A stretch of 19,431 nucleotides of DNA from an uncultured Oscillospiraceae bacterium (GTDB taxonomy: Bacteria > Bacillota > Clostridia > Oscillospirales > Acutalibacteraceae), in contig CABUCT010000008.1 in the NCBI GenBank assembly GCA_902490145.1, positions 1-19,431 of the forward strand, in the 5' to 3' direction. Shown in pieces: positions 1 through 7,785 of this stretch. Below the pieces are notes generated by a model, which worked only from the letters and a program-made list of their open reading frames with translations, was not told the DNA's origin and searched no databases. The position numbers and the translations under genes were made by a program. Position 1 is the first letter of the stretch. Every line of letters starts with the position of its first letter.

Positions 1-2
1 GT

Positions 3-284
3 ATTTCCGCCGCAGCAGGTTTTGTTTTTGGAATTATTGTAAACTATATTCTCACTATAAGCTGGGTATTCAAACGTAACGGGATAAACCGGATAAAAGA
101 ATTTACCTATTTTGTAATAATAGGTATCATCGGGCTTATTATTAAAAGTGCTGTTGTTGAAATTCTTGGGCATCTTGTTACTCAAAGCAGCGGATCCATA
201 TTTTTAATAAACAGCATCATCGGAACTTTAATCGCATTTTTATGGAACTTTTCTGCTCGAAAATTGTTTATTTATAAAAAATAG
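3..284 (+). CDS. GtrA-family membrane protein, C-terminal part (5' end outside window)
   Basis: An open frame runs in from the left edge and stops with TAG; 93 residues are visible. The fragment is very hydrophobic, with about three membrane segments. It has the hallmarks of the GtrA/DPMS family: NYILTISWVFK in the first visible segment, EFTYFVIIGIIGL in the second, and FLWNFSARKLFIYKK at the end. GtrA-like proteins are small four-helix membrane proteins associated with bactoprenol-linked sugar transfer, often described as flippases for lipid-linked sugars. Two following + strand genes, a flavin oxidoreductase and a GT-C glycosyltransferase, lie within 32 and 16 bases, which suggests one surface-glycan operon. 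A GT2-type partner would be expected upstream but is not visible. Family assignment is fairly secure; the substrate is unknown. Confidence 0.8.
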   Translation: MSAAAGFVFGIIVNYILTISWVFKRNGINRIKEFTYFVIIGIIGLIIKSAVVEILGHLVTQSSGSIFLINSIIGTLIAFLWNFSARKLFIYKK

Positions 285-316
285 GATATAATTATCTATG
301 CTCAGAGGCGAAAATA

Positions 317-1879
317 ATGAAAAATATTATTATCATCGGTGCTGGTCCTGCCGGAATTACTGCAGCCTATGAGCTGCTCAAAAATTCAGGAAATAACAAA
401 TATAATATTACAATACTTGAGGAAAGCGATGCAATCGGAGGAATATCCAGAACGGTTTGTCACAACGGCAATCGTATGGATATTGGCGGTCATCGCTTTT
501 TTTCTAAAGACGACGATGTTATGAAATGGTGGAAATCACTTATGCCGATACAGGGCAAAGATTCCATCGATGACATCATTTTATGCCGTGAAAAACCACT
601 TTCCCCCGGTGGTCCCGATCCTCAATCAAGTGACAATGTTATGCTTGTCAGAGACAGGGTTTCAAGAATATATTATCTTGATAAATTCTTTGATTATCCG
701 ATTTCAATGAGCCTCCAGACCATTAAAAACATGGGCTTTGGAAGAACCGTTAAAGCGGGATTAAGCTACATAAAATCATCCATCTTTAAAAAAGAAGAAG
801 ATTCTCTTGAAAATTTCTATATAAATCGTTTCGGTAAGGTACTTTATGAAATGTTTTTTGAAGGCTATACCGAAAAGCTTTGGGGACGTCATCCAAAAGA
901 AATATCTGCAGACTGGGGTGCACAAAGGGTAAAAGGACTCTCTGTGACTGCTGTTATTAAAGATATGATATCAAAAACCGTTCATAAAAATAAGACTGAA
1001 AATGAAGTTGAAACTTCCCTTATTGAGCAGTTCATATATCCTAAATTCGGTCCGGGTCAACTTTGGGAAACCGCTGCATCCGAAATTGAAAATTCCGGCG
1101 GACACATTTTGAAACGACATAAAGTAGAAAAAATTATTTGCGATGGAAATAAGATCACAGCTGTAACATGCAGCACTCCAAATGGAGAAAAAACATTTGA
1201 GGGAGATATTTTTATTTCATCAATGCCAATAAAAGATCTGATTGCGGATATTGACGGAACTCCTGTTCCCTCTGATATTAATAAAATCGCAGATGGTCTT
1301 CCCTACCGTGATTTTGTAACCGTTGGTCTTTTATTAGACAAGCTGAATTTGAAAAATAAAACTAACATCAAAACTCTCGGCAATATTGTCCCGGACTGTT
1401 GGATCTATGTTCAGGATACAAATGTAAAGCTTGGCAGAATCCAGATATTTAATAACTGGTCTCCATATATGCTAAAAGATCCGGAAAATACTGTTTGGAT
1501 AGGGCTTGAATATTTCTGCCGTGAGGGCGACGACTTTTGGAATATGGACGATAAATCTTGCATAAAATTTGTTTCAAATGAGCTTCAAAAGATGAATATT
1601 ATAAATTCTGATCAAGTTAAAGACGCTCACATTGAACGTGTTAAAAAGGCCTATCCTGCGTATTTTGATACATATTCAAGAATTGATCAGGTAATCGAAT
1701 ACCTTAATGGATTTGAAAACCTCTTATGCATTGGCCGAAACGGTCAACACCGTTATAACAATATGGATCATTCTATGGTCACTGCAATGCGAGCCTCAGA
1801 CTTTATAAACGGGAAAATCACCGATAAAAATGAAATTTGGAACGTAAACACCGAACAATCTTATCACGAAAAGAAATAA
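317..1879 (+). CDS. FAD-dependent oxidoreductase, UDP-galactopyranose-mutase-like
   Basis: This 520-residue protein starts at ATG 317 behind GAGGCG (305-310). The N-terminus is a Rossmann dinucleotide-binding fold: GAGPAG at residues 8-13, the acidic end of strand 2 (LEES, about 34-37), GGISRT at 41-46, and DIGGHRFF at 55-62. Further blocks typical of this clade are EKLWG, EISADWGAQR, the PKFGPGQLWE motif, and the C-terminal FAD-closing segment GRNGQHRYNNMDHSM. The protein belongs to the flavin amine-oxidase/UDP-galactopyranose mutase superfamily. Members of this particular branch commonly sit in polysaccharide loci. The reaction is unproven: a sugar-nucleotide ring contraction like that of Glf is possible, but this is a long, divergent relative of Glf (about 370-400 residues). 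Its neighbours, GtrA and a GT-C transferase, support a role in lipid-linked sugar or cell-surface glycan synthesis. Confidence 0.8.
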   Translation: MKNIIIIGAGPAGITAAYELLKNSGNNKYNITILEESDAIGGISRTVCHNGNRMDIGGHRFFSKDDDVMKWWKSLMPIQGKDSIDDIILCREKPLSPGGPDPQSSDNVMLVRDRVSRIYYLDKFFDYPISMSLQTIKNMGFGRTVKAGLSYIKSSIFKKEEDSLENFYINRFGKVLYEMFFEGYTEKLWGRHPKEISADWGAQRVKGLSVTAVIKDMISKTVHKNKTENEVETSLIEQFIYPKFGPGQLWETAASEIENSGGHILKRHKVEKIICDGNKITAVTCSTPNGEKTFEGDIFISSMPIKDLIADIDGTPVPSDINKIADGLPYRDFVTVGLLLDKLNLKNKTNIKTLGNIVPDCWIYVQDTNVKLGRIQIFNNWSPYMLKDPENTVWIGLEYFCREGDDFWNMDDKSCIKFVSNELQKMNIINSDQVKDAHIERVKKAYPAYFDTYSRIDQVIEYLNGFENLLCIGRNGQHRYNNMDHSMVTAMRASDFINGKITDKNEIWNVNTEQSYHEKK

Positions 1880-1880
1880 A

Positions 1881-1887
1881 AAAGGAG
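1881..1887 (+). promoter_or_regulatory. Ribosome binding site fixing the glycosyltransferase start
   Basis: AAAGGAG lies 8 bases upstream of ATG 1896. A possible GTG start at 1887 overlaps this element and would have no Shine-Dalgarno of its own, so translation most likely begins at 1896. Confidence 0.7.
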
Positions 1888-1895
1888 TGCGGGAT

Positions 1896-3515
1896 ATGAA
1901 AAAAATAAAAGAATTCACCCCGCAAAAGCTTCCTTTTTTGACATTGTTTTTGATCTGTGTATGCTGTACACTTATTTTTGATCAAACCAGTTTTTCTCTT
2001 TTAAATAAGAACAACTGTATGCTCGCTTTCGGAATCGTTTTAATGTGCATAATAATTTTTATGTTTATCAACTCTTTAAGGCAGAAATCAAAGCAAAAAA
2101 AGCTCATATACGATCCTGATTTCAGCAACATTATTTTTCTTATTATCGTCATTGGATTTTTAATTCGTTTTGTCTACGTACTTTATACCCCTGTAGACAC
2201 TCGACAGCACGATGTCTTCTCATTCGGTCAAAACGGTCCGATAACCGAATTTAAATATGAACGTCATGCAGAATATATAGAATATATCTGCCGATATTTA
2301 AAGCTTCCAAATAAAAATCCTACCGAAACAGGATTGTCGCAGTTATATCATCCACCTCTGCATCATATTTTGGCAGCATTATGGCTTCGTTTTAATATGT
2401 TGATTTCCGATAGCTACAGAAACGCCTGCGAATCAATACAGTTTTTAACTCTTTTTTATTCATCCTGTTGCATGATAATTTCAAATAAGCTGATGGATGA
2501 ACTGGGATTAAAAAATTATTACAAGCTTATTCCACTGTCGCTGATATGTTTTCATCCCACATTTATCATTATGGCGGGAAGTGTGAATAATGACATTTTG
2601 TCAATAACTCTTTCAATTTATGCTCTTTTATCGGCAATAAAATGGTACAAAAATCCGTCCATAAAACGTATAATGGCGGTGGGTGTTTCGCTCGGACTTT
2701 CAATGATGACAAAACTTTCGGGGGCATTAATGGCATTTGGAATTGCTGTGTTGTTCATTGCAAAATTCTTTATTGATGTAAGGTCTGACAGAAATAAACT
2801 TTCTTTATATGTAAGGCAGTTTGCTCTTTTCATACTGGTATGTGCTCCTTTGGGACTTTGGTGGCAAGTGAAAAATGCCGTACAGTTCGGAGTACCGCTT
2901 ACATATGTGCCCGCACTAAGTACCAAAAGCAATCAATACGTTGGTAATTATTCAATATTAGAAAGGCTTTTTGAAATCCCAAAAGAGTCATTACAACGAA
3001 TTTTCGTAGCATGGACCGACCAAAACACTTACGCTTCATCTTACTCAGAATATAATTGTATTCTGGGTCTGCTGAAAACTTCCGTTTTTGGAGAATTTGC
3101 CTTGTTTTATAAGGCTGACGATTTTCTGTTGCCACTTTCAACCGTTATGTGCAAAACCCTGTTTTGGTCAAATGTGACTCTTGCACTCTGCTCGATAATC
3201 AGTATTGTCATATGCATAAAAAAGAAATGGTATACATACGACAAAGTTGTTACAATATCACTTATAACCGTGTGGGCAATAACACTTTTGAGTTACATAA
3301 AATTCTGTTTCGAATTTGCACAAACCTGCACACAAAATTTCAGATATGCTGTTCCAGCACTTATAGTCGGAGTATTATTTTTAGCAAAGATTTTAAGTAA
3401 TAGTAAAAAGTCTTCAAGCATTATCCTTAAAATCTTTAATATTATTATTTTTGTATCATCTATAGTGTTTGGTCTTTCTTCTGTTTCGGTATATTTACTC
3501 CTCGGGGCGGTATAA
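1896..3515 (+). CDS. Multi-spanning membrane glycosyltransferase (GT39 / GT-C type)
   Basis: This 539-residue, strongly hydrophobic protein has roughly 10-13 membrane segments, the first at about residues 12-29, 41-60 and 77-97. After the third comes a large outward-facing loop with DTRQHD (101-106) and YHPPLHH (151-157). These fit dolichyl-phosphate-mannose-mannosyltransferase-like (GT39/ArnT-type GT-C) enzymes, where acidic residues of the first external loop form the active site and bind the lipid-phosphate sugar donor. D101 or D106 is the likely catalytic acid (inference). It starts 16 bases after the flavoenzyme and is followed by a hairpin terminator, so it closes the operon. Together with GtrA it suggests glycosyl transfer onto a cell-surface polymer or protein from a polyprenyl-phosphate donor. 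Acceptor and sugar cannot be read from sequence. Confidence 0.75.
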   Translation: MKKIKEFTPQKLPFLTLFLICVCCTLIFDQTSFSLLNKNNCMLAFGIVLMCIIIFMFINSLRQKSKQKKLIYDPDFSNIIFLIIVIGFLIRFVYVLYTPVDTRQHDVFSFGQNGPITEFKYERHAEYIEYICRYLKLPNKNPTETGLSQLYHPPLHHILAALWLRFNMLISDSYRNACESIQFLTLFYSSCCMIISNKLMDELGLKNYYKLIPLSLICFHPTFIIMAGSVNNDILSITLSIYALLSAIKWYKNPSIKRIMAVGVSLGLSMMTKLSGALMAFGIAVLFIAKFFIDVRSDRNKLSLYVRQFALFILVCAPLGLWWQVKNAVQFGVPLTYVPALSTKSNQYVGNYSILERLFEIPKESLQRIFVAWTDQNTYASSYSEYNCILGLLKTSVFGEFALFYKADDFLLPLSTVMCKTLFWSNVTLALCSIISIVICIKKKWYTYDKVVTISLITVWAITLLSYIKFCFEFAQTCTQNFRYAVPALIVGVLFLAKILSNSKKSSSIILKIFNIIIFVSSIVFGLSSVSVYLLLGAV

Positions 3516-3525
3516 ACAGAATAAT

Positions 3526-3568
3526 AAACTTTTGGCTCAATTTTTAAGCTAAAGGTTTTATTATATCG
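3526..3568 (+). terminator. Putative rho-independent terminator of the + strand glycan operon
   Basis: Arms 3526-3537 and 3547-3558 form a 12-bp stem if two G-U pairs are allowed. The loop is 9 bases, and a T-rich stretch follows. It begins 11 bases after the glycosyltransferase stop. The stem is AT-rich, so strength is uncertain. Confidence 0.5.
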
Positions 3569-3638
3569 TTTGAAAAGTCGATAATTAACAAAAATCATAA
3601 TCACCCATCAAATGAATTCGTTAAACAAAATAGAAAGT

Positions 3639-3676
3639 AAAAAGGATATGCCTTTTTTAACAGGCATATCCTTTTG
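3639..3676 (-). terminator. Rho-independent terminator of the - strand cluster (possibly bidirectional)
   Basis: There is a perfect 14-bp inverted repeat (3640-3653 with 3662-3675) with an 8-base loop. Read on the - strand, the stem ends in a run of T, placing it 12 bases after the transketolase C-subunit stop. The + strand side also ends in TTTT, so it may terminate in both directions. Confidence 0.75.
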
Positions 3677-3687
3677 ATTTTAAATAA

Positions 3688-4641
3688 TTATTTATTGTTT
3701 TTAATTACAATTGCAGCCTTTGCCTTTGCCACAATATTTTCAGGAGTAAGTCCGTATTTTTTAAGAACTTCAGTAGCAGGACCCGAGGTTCCGAATTTAT
3801 CCTCAACACCTACACGAAGCACAGGAGTCGGAACAGTTTCAGAAATTAGTTCGCTGACTGCACCGCCCAAACCGCCTATAATTGATGCTTCCTCAGCAGT
3901 AACAATTGCCCCGGTCTCTTTTGCTGCGGCAATTACAATTTCGCGGTCAAGGGGTTTAATGGTATGAATATTTATGACACGGGCAGAAATACCTTCGTTT
4001 TTAAGAATTTTCGCAGCCTCCAAAGCCATACCGGTCATAAGTCCGGTGGAGATGATGGTTACATCCTTGCCAACGGTCATTTGAACTCCCTTGCCGATTT
4101 GAATTTCACAGTCAGGTTCAAATACAAACGGAACTGCAAGTCTTCCAAAGCGAAGATATACAGGGCCCTCATATTCTGCAGCAGCACGCATACAAGCCTT
4201 AGCTTCATATCCGTCTGCAGGATTTAAAATAGTCATTCCGGGAATAGTACGCATAAGAGCGATATCCTCGTTGCACTGATGGGTTGCACCATCTTCACCA
4301 ACCGAAAGTCCAGCGTGAGTTGCAGCGATTTTAACATTTTGATGAGTATAACCCACTGCATTTCTGACCTGCTCAAAAGCACGTCCCGCTGCGAACATAG
4401 CAAATGAGCTGCAAAATACCAGCTTGCCCGCAGCCGTAAGACCGGTTGCTACACCAATAAGGTTTTGTTCAGCAATTCCGCAATTGAAAAATCTTTCGGG
4501 ATATGCCTTTTTAAAAACTGCTGTTTTTGTTGCACCTGAAAGGTCTGCATCCAGCACAACAAGATTATCATATTTTCCTCCGAGTTCGACAAGCGATTCA
4601 CCATATGCCTCTCGGGTTGCTTGTTTCTTTATATCTGCCAA
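3688..4641 (-). CDS. Transketolase, C-terminal subunit
   Basis: This is the pyrimidine-binding and C-terminal half of a split transketolase, 317 residues from the chosen TTG start. Visible hallmarks are VVLDADLSGATKT, GIAEQN with E58 as the Glu that activates thiamine diphosphate, the AMFAAGRAFEQVR stretch, and GEDGATHQ. It should pair with the N-terminal subunit encoded immediately upstream to move two-carbon units between pentose, triose, tetrose and hexose phosphates in the cytoplasm. An ATG at 4650 would give three more residues (MLF), but AAAGGA abuts it directly with no spacing. From TTG 4641 the spacing is 9 bases and the protein begins MADIKK, as family members commonly do. It is the last gene before the terminator at 3639-3676. 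Confidence 0.93.
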   Translation of the reverse strand: MADIKKQATREAYGESLVELGGKYDNLVVLDADLSGATKTAVFKKAYPERFFNCGIAEQNLIGVATGLTAAGKLVFCSSFAMFAAGRAFEQVRNAVGYTHQNVKIAATHAGLSVGEDGATHQCNEDIALMRTIPGMTILNPADGYEAKACMRAAAEYEGPVYLRFGRLAVPFVFEPDCEIQIGKGVQMTVGKDVTIISTGLMTGMALEAAKILKNEGISARVINIHTIKPLDREIVIAAAKETGAIVTAEEASIIGGLGGAVSELISETVPTPVLRVGVEDKFGTSGPATEVLKKYGLTPENIVAKAKAAIVIKNNK

Positions 4642-4650
4642 GAATAACAT

Positions 4651-4657
4651 TCCTTTC
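4651..4657 (-). promoter_or_regulatory. Ribosome binding site deciding the transketolase C-subunit start
   Basis: On the - strand GAAAGGA ends directly against ATG 4650 (no spacer) but lies 9 bases from TTG 4641. This favours the TTG. Confidence 0.65.
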
Positions 4658-4662
4658 GTTTC

Positions 4663-5505
4663 TTATTTTGTCAGTTTTTCAAGCTCTTCATCAAGCTCTT
4701 TCATTGCAGCTTCATATTGTTCGTCGTTTGGAGCAACGCCGTGCCATGATGCCTTGTTTTCCATAAAGGATACACCTTTACCCTTTAAAGTCTTCATGAT
4801 AATAGCTGTAGGACAGCCTTTAGTTTCTCTCGCCTTATTAAAAGCATCTTCAATCTGATCAAAATCGCTTCCGTCGATCTCAACGGTGTTCCAGTTGAAT
4901 GCTTTAAATTTATCGGCAATAGGATAAGGAGAGTTGACTTCTTCAAGCTCACCATCAATCTGAAGATTATTATTATCAACGATTGCACAAAGAGTATCCA
5001 GTTTCTTATGTCCGGCAAACATAGCTGCTTCCCAAACCTGACCCTCTTCAAGCTCGCCGTCACCAAGCACAGAATAAACTCTGAACGCATCATTTGAAAG
5101 CTTTGATGCAAGTGCCATTCCGGCTGCCACTGAAATCCCCTGTCCAAGGGAACCGGAACTCATATCAACACCGGGTGTTCCCTTCATATCCGGATGACCC
5201 TCCAGGAAAGAATCGATCTTTCTGAGTGTTTTTAATGTTTCCACAGGGAAATATCCACGGTTTGCAAGGGTTGAATAAAGTGCAGGAGCAGTGTGACCCT
5301 TTGATAAAACAAAACGGTCACGACCATTCCATTTAGGATTTTCGGGATCAATGTTCATTTCTTTAAAATAGAGATATGCCATTACATCTGCTATTGAAAG
5401 TGAACCACCCGGATGTCCTGATTTTGCGTTGTAAACCCCTTCAATAATGCCGTGTCTGATTTTGTTGGCGACAATTTGAAGTTCCAACTTTTCTTTGTTA
5501 TCCAA
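4663..5505 (-). CDS. Transketolase, N-terminal (thiamine diphosphate) subunit
   Basis: This 280-residue protein is the diphosphate-binding half of a split transketolase. Motifs in order are SGHPGG (29-34), SKGH (68-71), GSLGQG (118-123), and the thiamine diphosphate/metal motif from GDG (148-150) to NNN (178-180). It starts with TTG at 5505, 7 bases after a perfect AGGAGG; no ATG is better placed. The stop is 21 bases from the chosen start of the C-terminal subunit, so the two are translated from one message in the order needed to build the heteromeric enzyme. The region between HAD gene and this start contains a hairpin with a U-run that may let the pair be expressed separately from the upstream cluster. 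Confidence 0.94.
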   Translation of the reverse strand: MDNKEKLELQIVANKIRHGIIEGVYNAKSGHPGGSLSIADVMAYLYFKEMNIDPENPKWNGRDRFVLSKGHTAPALYSTLANRGYFPVETLKTLRKIDSFLEGHPDMKGTPGVDMSSGSLGQGISVAAGMALASKLSNDAFRVYSVLGDGELEEGQVWEAAMFAGHKKLDTLCAIVDNNNLQIDGELEEVNSPYPIADKFKAFNWNTVEIDGSDFDQIEDAFNKARETKGCPTAIIMKTLKGKGVSFMENKASWHGVAPNDEQYEAAMKELDEELEKLTK

Positions 5506-5512
5506 AAAAATA

Positions 5513-5518
5513 CCTCCT
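5513..5518 (-). promoter_or_regulatory. Strong ribosome binding site for a TTG start
   Basis: AGGAGG on the - strand lies 7 bases before TTG 5505. It identifies the non-ATG start of the transketolase N-terminal subunit. Confidence 0.85.
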
Positions 5519-5561
5519 AAAAAATTTTGACATCAAATAGGGATAACTAGTTTGATATCAA
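5519..5561 (-). terminator. Hairpin plus U-run between HAD gene and transketolase genes
   Basis: On the - strand, arms 5551-5561 and 5527-5537 form an 11-bp stem with one G-U pair and a 13-base loop. AA and then six T follow, immediately before the transketolase AGGAGG. The HAD stop codon lies in the first arm. The shape is that of an intrinsic terminator or read-through attenuator. The stem is AT-rich and may be weak. Confidence 0.45.
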
Positions 5562-6391
5562 CCTTTATTTATCCTTTTTTGCTCAATATAGCTAATAAAA
5601 TCAGCGACCGCCCCATCTTCGCAAGGGCAGGAAATATAGTCAGCTATATCCATAACCTCTTTGGGTGAACCTGAAACAGCACAGGCAGTCCCTGCTGCTT
5701 CAAGCATCGTAATATCATTAAAATAATCTCCGATAGCGAACACATTTTTAATAGGAACCGAATACATTTCGGATATTTCAAAAACTGCAAGTCCTTTTTT
5801 TGCACTTGCGGGCAGAAGCTCAAAAAGTCCCGGTTCACTTCTCAAAAAATAATAATCCTTGCCCTCAGTATTCCGTAAAAGAAAATCTTCTGACAATATG
5901 TCTATATCCCTTTTTTCTCCCGTAAACAAAACCTTTTTCCATTGACCGTCAGGAATAGAATCCATAGAATATAGCTTAAATTCATCTCTTTCGGTAAGAA
6001 TGTGTCTGTTAGAACGCTCGGAATATTTGACGCAATATAACACATCGTCCACATTTATCTCAATACCGATATCAGGATATTTTTCAAAAATTTCATCTAC
6101 AAAGTGACGAACATCTTGATTCAGTACGCTATCTTTTAAAAATTTCTCATTTTCATAGTCATATATACCACCGCCGTTAAACACAATGGCAGGGAAATTA
6201 AGAATAGAAACATCTATTGCTCTTCTTAGTGATTCGACCGAACGCCCGGTACATATTGTAAACTTTCCACCGCCCTGCTGAAAGTGTTTTATAGCTTCAA
6301 GATTTCTTTTTGGCAACTCTTTTTTATATGTCATTAGCGTTCCGTCTATATCTGAAAAAAGTATAGTATCTTTAAAAATATTATTGTGCAT
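5558..6391 (-). CDS. HAD-superfamily phosphatase, Cof type
   Basis: This 277-residue cytoplasmic hydrolase of the Cof/IIB branch has all four HAD motifs. They are DIDGT with nucleophile D14 and acid/base D16, a CTGRS motif II, a Lys in SAKKGLAV as motif III, and GDYFNDITML as motif IV for Mg2+. The long insert between motifs II and III is the Cof-type cap. Such enzymes dephosphorylate sugar phosphates or cofactor precursors; the substrate cannot be assigned. The ATG at 6391 overlaps the end of the RluD-type gene by 11 bases and lacks a clear Shine-Dalgarno, which suggests translational coupling. Adjacent transketolase genes make a sugar phosphate substrate plausible but unproven. Confidence 0.88.
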   Translation of the reverse strand: MHNNIFKDTILFSDIDGTLMTYKKELPKRNLEAIKHFQQGGGKFTICTGRSVESLRRAIDVSILNFPAIVFNGGGIYDYENEKFLKDSVLNQDVRHFVDEIFEKYPDIGIEINVDDVLYCVKYSERSNRHILTERDEFKLYSMDSIPDGQWKKVLFTGEKRDIDILSEDFLLRNTEGKDYYFLRSEPGLFELLPASAKKGLAVFEISEMYSVPIKNVFAIGDYFNDITMLEAAGTACAVSGSPKEVMDIADYISCPCEDGAVADFISYIEQKRINKG

Positions 6392-7301
6392 TTCTAATCT
6401 TCTCTAAAAAATCTGTAAAATACTTTGGTAGCTCACTGCTGAACTCCATATATTCCTTGGTCTTTGGATGTATAAATCCGATTTTTCGTGCATGAAGGCA
6501 CTGGCCGCCGTCAATGATTTTGGATGCATTTTTTCCGCCGTAAATATCATCACCTGCAACCGGATGACCAAGATACGCCATATGTACACGTATTTGATGA
6601 GTGCGTCCGGTTTCCAGCTTAAGCCGAACATGGCTGTATCCCCTAAATTCTTCTAATACCTCATAATGAGTCACTGCATTTTTGGAATTTTTCTCGGTCA
6701 CAGCCATTTGTTTTCGGTTAACAGGATGTCTTCCGATAGGTGCACAGACCGTACCCTTTTGGTCCTTCAAATGACCAATTATCACAGCTTCATATTCGCG
6801 TGTAAAAGAATGTTCCTTTATTTGTTCGGAAAGGAAAAGATGTGCTTCATCGGTCTTTGCCACAATAAGAAGTCCACTTGTATTTTTATCAATACGGTGA
6901 ACTATTCCTGGGCGAATCACTCCTCCAATACCTGAAAGACTTCCGCCACAATGAAAAAGAAGTGCATTCACCAGTGTTCCGTTTTGGTTTCCTGCGGCGG
7001 GGTGAACCACCATTCCCTTTGGTTTGTTCACCACAAGCAGTAAGTCATCTTCATAAACAATATCAAGAGGAATATTTTCTGCCTGAGCTTCACATGGAAC
7101 AGGATCAGGATATTCAACAGAAATTTCGTCTCCGTTGGAAACCTTAAAACTTTTGGGAACAATTTTTTTGTTGACAAGGACCTTTCCGTCTTCTATCAGT
7201 CTTACTGCAGATGACCGTGTGAGCTTATTATCCACAATGCACAAAGCAGCATCAAGACGGACCAAATTTTCAGATTTAAATACGTAAGTTTCAAGCTTCA
7301 T
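6381..7301 (-). CDS. rluD: RluA-family 23S rRNA pseudouridine synthase, RluD-type
   Basis: This 306-residue enzyme isomerises uridines to pseudouridine in structured RNA. An N-terminal S4 RNA-binding domain (about residues 12-70, with LTRSSAVRLIEDGKVLVN) precedes the catalytic domain. The catalytic motif is HRIDKNTSG with D138 as nucleophile; NKPKGMVVHP (92-101) and GRTHQIRVH also match the family. The S4-plus-catalytic layout is that of RluD/YlyB, which modify helix 69 of 23S rRNA; specificity is inferred. The start is ATG 7301, overlapping the lspA stop by 11 bases. A TTG nine codons upstream at 7328 has no ribosome binding site and was not used. lspA next to rluD is a widespread order. The symbol denotes family, not proven target. 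Confidence 0.9.
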   Translation of the reverse strand: MKLETYVFKSENLVRLDAALCIVDNKLTRSSAVRLIEDGKVLVNKKIVPKSFKVSNGDEISVEYPDPVPCEAQAENIPLDIVYEDDLLLVVNKPKGMVVHPAAGNQNGTLVNALLFHCGGSLSGIGGVIRPGIVHRIDKNTSGLLIVAKTDEAHLFLSEQIKEHSFTREYEAVIIGHLKDQKGTVCAPIGRHPVNRKQMAVTEKNSKNAVTHYEVLEEFRGYSHVRLKLETGRTHQIRVHMAYLGHPVAGDDIYGGKNASKIIDGGQCLHARKIGFIHPKTKEYMEFSSELPKYFTDFLEKIRNAQ

Positions 7302-7785
7302 TTTTTTGTTTTGATTTAAAAATATCAATTATAAAATACAACATGATAAGTGCCGCACCTATGGTAACGGCACAGTCGGCAATATTAAAAGAATAATTGA
7401 ACCAGCTGACAGGAAAACGAACAAAATCAATAACATATTTAAGCCTTATACGGTCAATAAGATTACCAATTCCGCCACTTGTTATCAAGCCAAGTGACCA
7501 CATAAGGAGCGGAGACTTGATTCTTCCAAAAAACATATATATAAGAATAGCTATTATAACCGCACCGGTAACAAAAACAAGATACCATGCTTTTCCCGAC
7601 ATGATCCCCATCGCAGCCCCGTCATTCGGAAGATAGTAAAATTCCAAAATACCCTTGATAAGAGTTTTCTCCTCATACATATCAAAATTCCGAGCAACAA
7701 AAATCTTCGCAAACTGATCCGCAGCAATTAAAATTGCACCTACAATCAAGGCAAAAATTCGATGTTTTGAAATGTTCATGATCAT
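7291..7785 (-). CDS. lspA: Lipoprotein signal peptidase (signal peptidase II)
   Basis: This 164-residue membrane protein has four hydrophobic segments. It cleaves the signal peptide of diacylglyceryl-modified prolipoproteins. Family blocks are the first-helix DQFAK, YLPNDGAAMGI, GNLIDR through YVIDFV (D111, D120), and FNIADCAV (D137). The conserved Asp residues of the GN..DR/VVDF and FN.AD blocks supply the aspartyl-protease active site. Start ATG 7785 overlaps the ileS stop in an ATGA arrangement, and a second ATG follows two codons later. Neither has an obvious Shine-Dalgarno, so coupling to ileS translation is likely. Downstream it overlaps rluD by 11 bases. Confidence 0.95.
   Translation of the reverse strand: MIMNISKHRIFALIVGAILIAADQFAKIFVARNFDMYEEKTLIKGILEFYYLPNDGAAMGIMSGKAWYLVFVTGAVIIAILIYMFFGRIKSPLLMWSLGLITSGGIGNLIDRIRLKYVIDFVRFPVSWFNYSFNIADCAVTIGAALIMLYFIIDIFKSKQKNEA

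Larger units (their letters stand above)
3516..3687. other. Convergent intergenic region
   Basis: This 172-base gap, the largest in the window, separates the + strand glycan genes from the - strand housekeeping cluster. It contains one hairpin near each end. I see no reading frame or repeat between them. Confidence 0.8.

Noticed and set aside
3639..3676. 14-bp perfect inverted repeat as a mobile-element end or recombination site
   Set aside because: It is single copy, has an 8-base loop and flanking T-runs, and lies between convergent genes. A terminator explains it fully.
7302..7328. Extended RluD-type N-terminus from TTG 7328
   Set aside because: It has no Shine-Dalgarno, lies inside lspA, and adds nine residues that do not fit the family. 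ATG 7301 gives the normal length.
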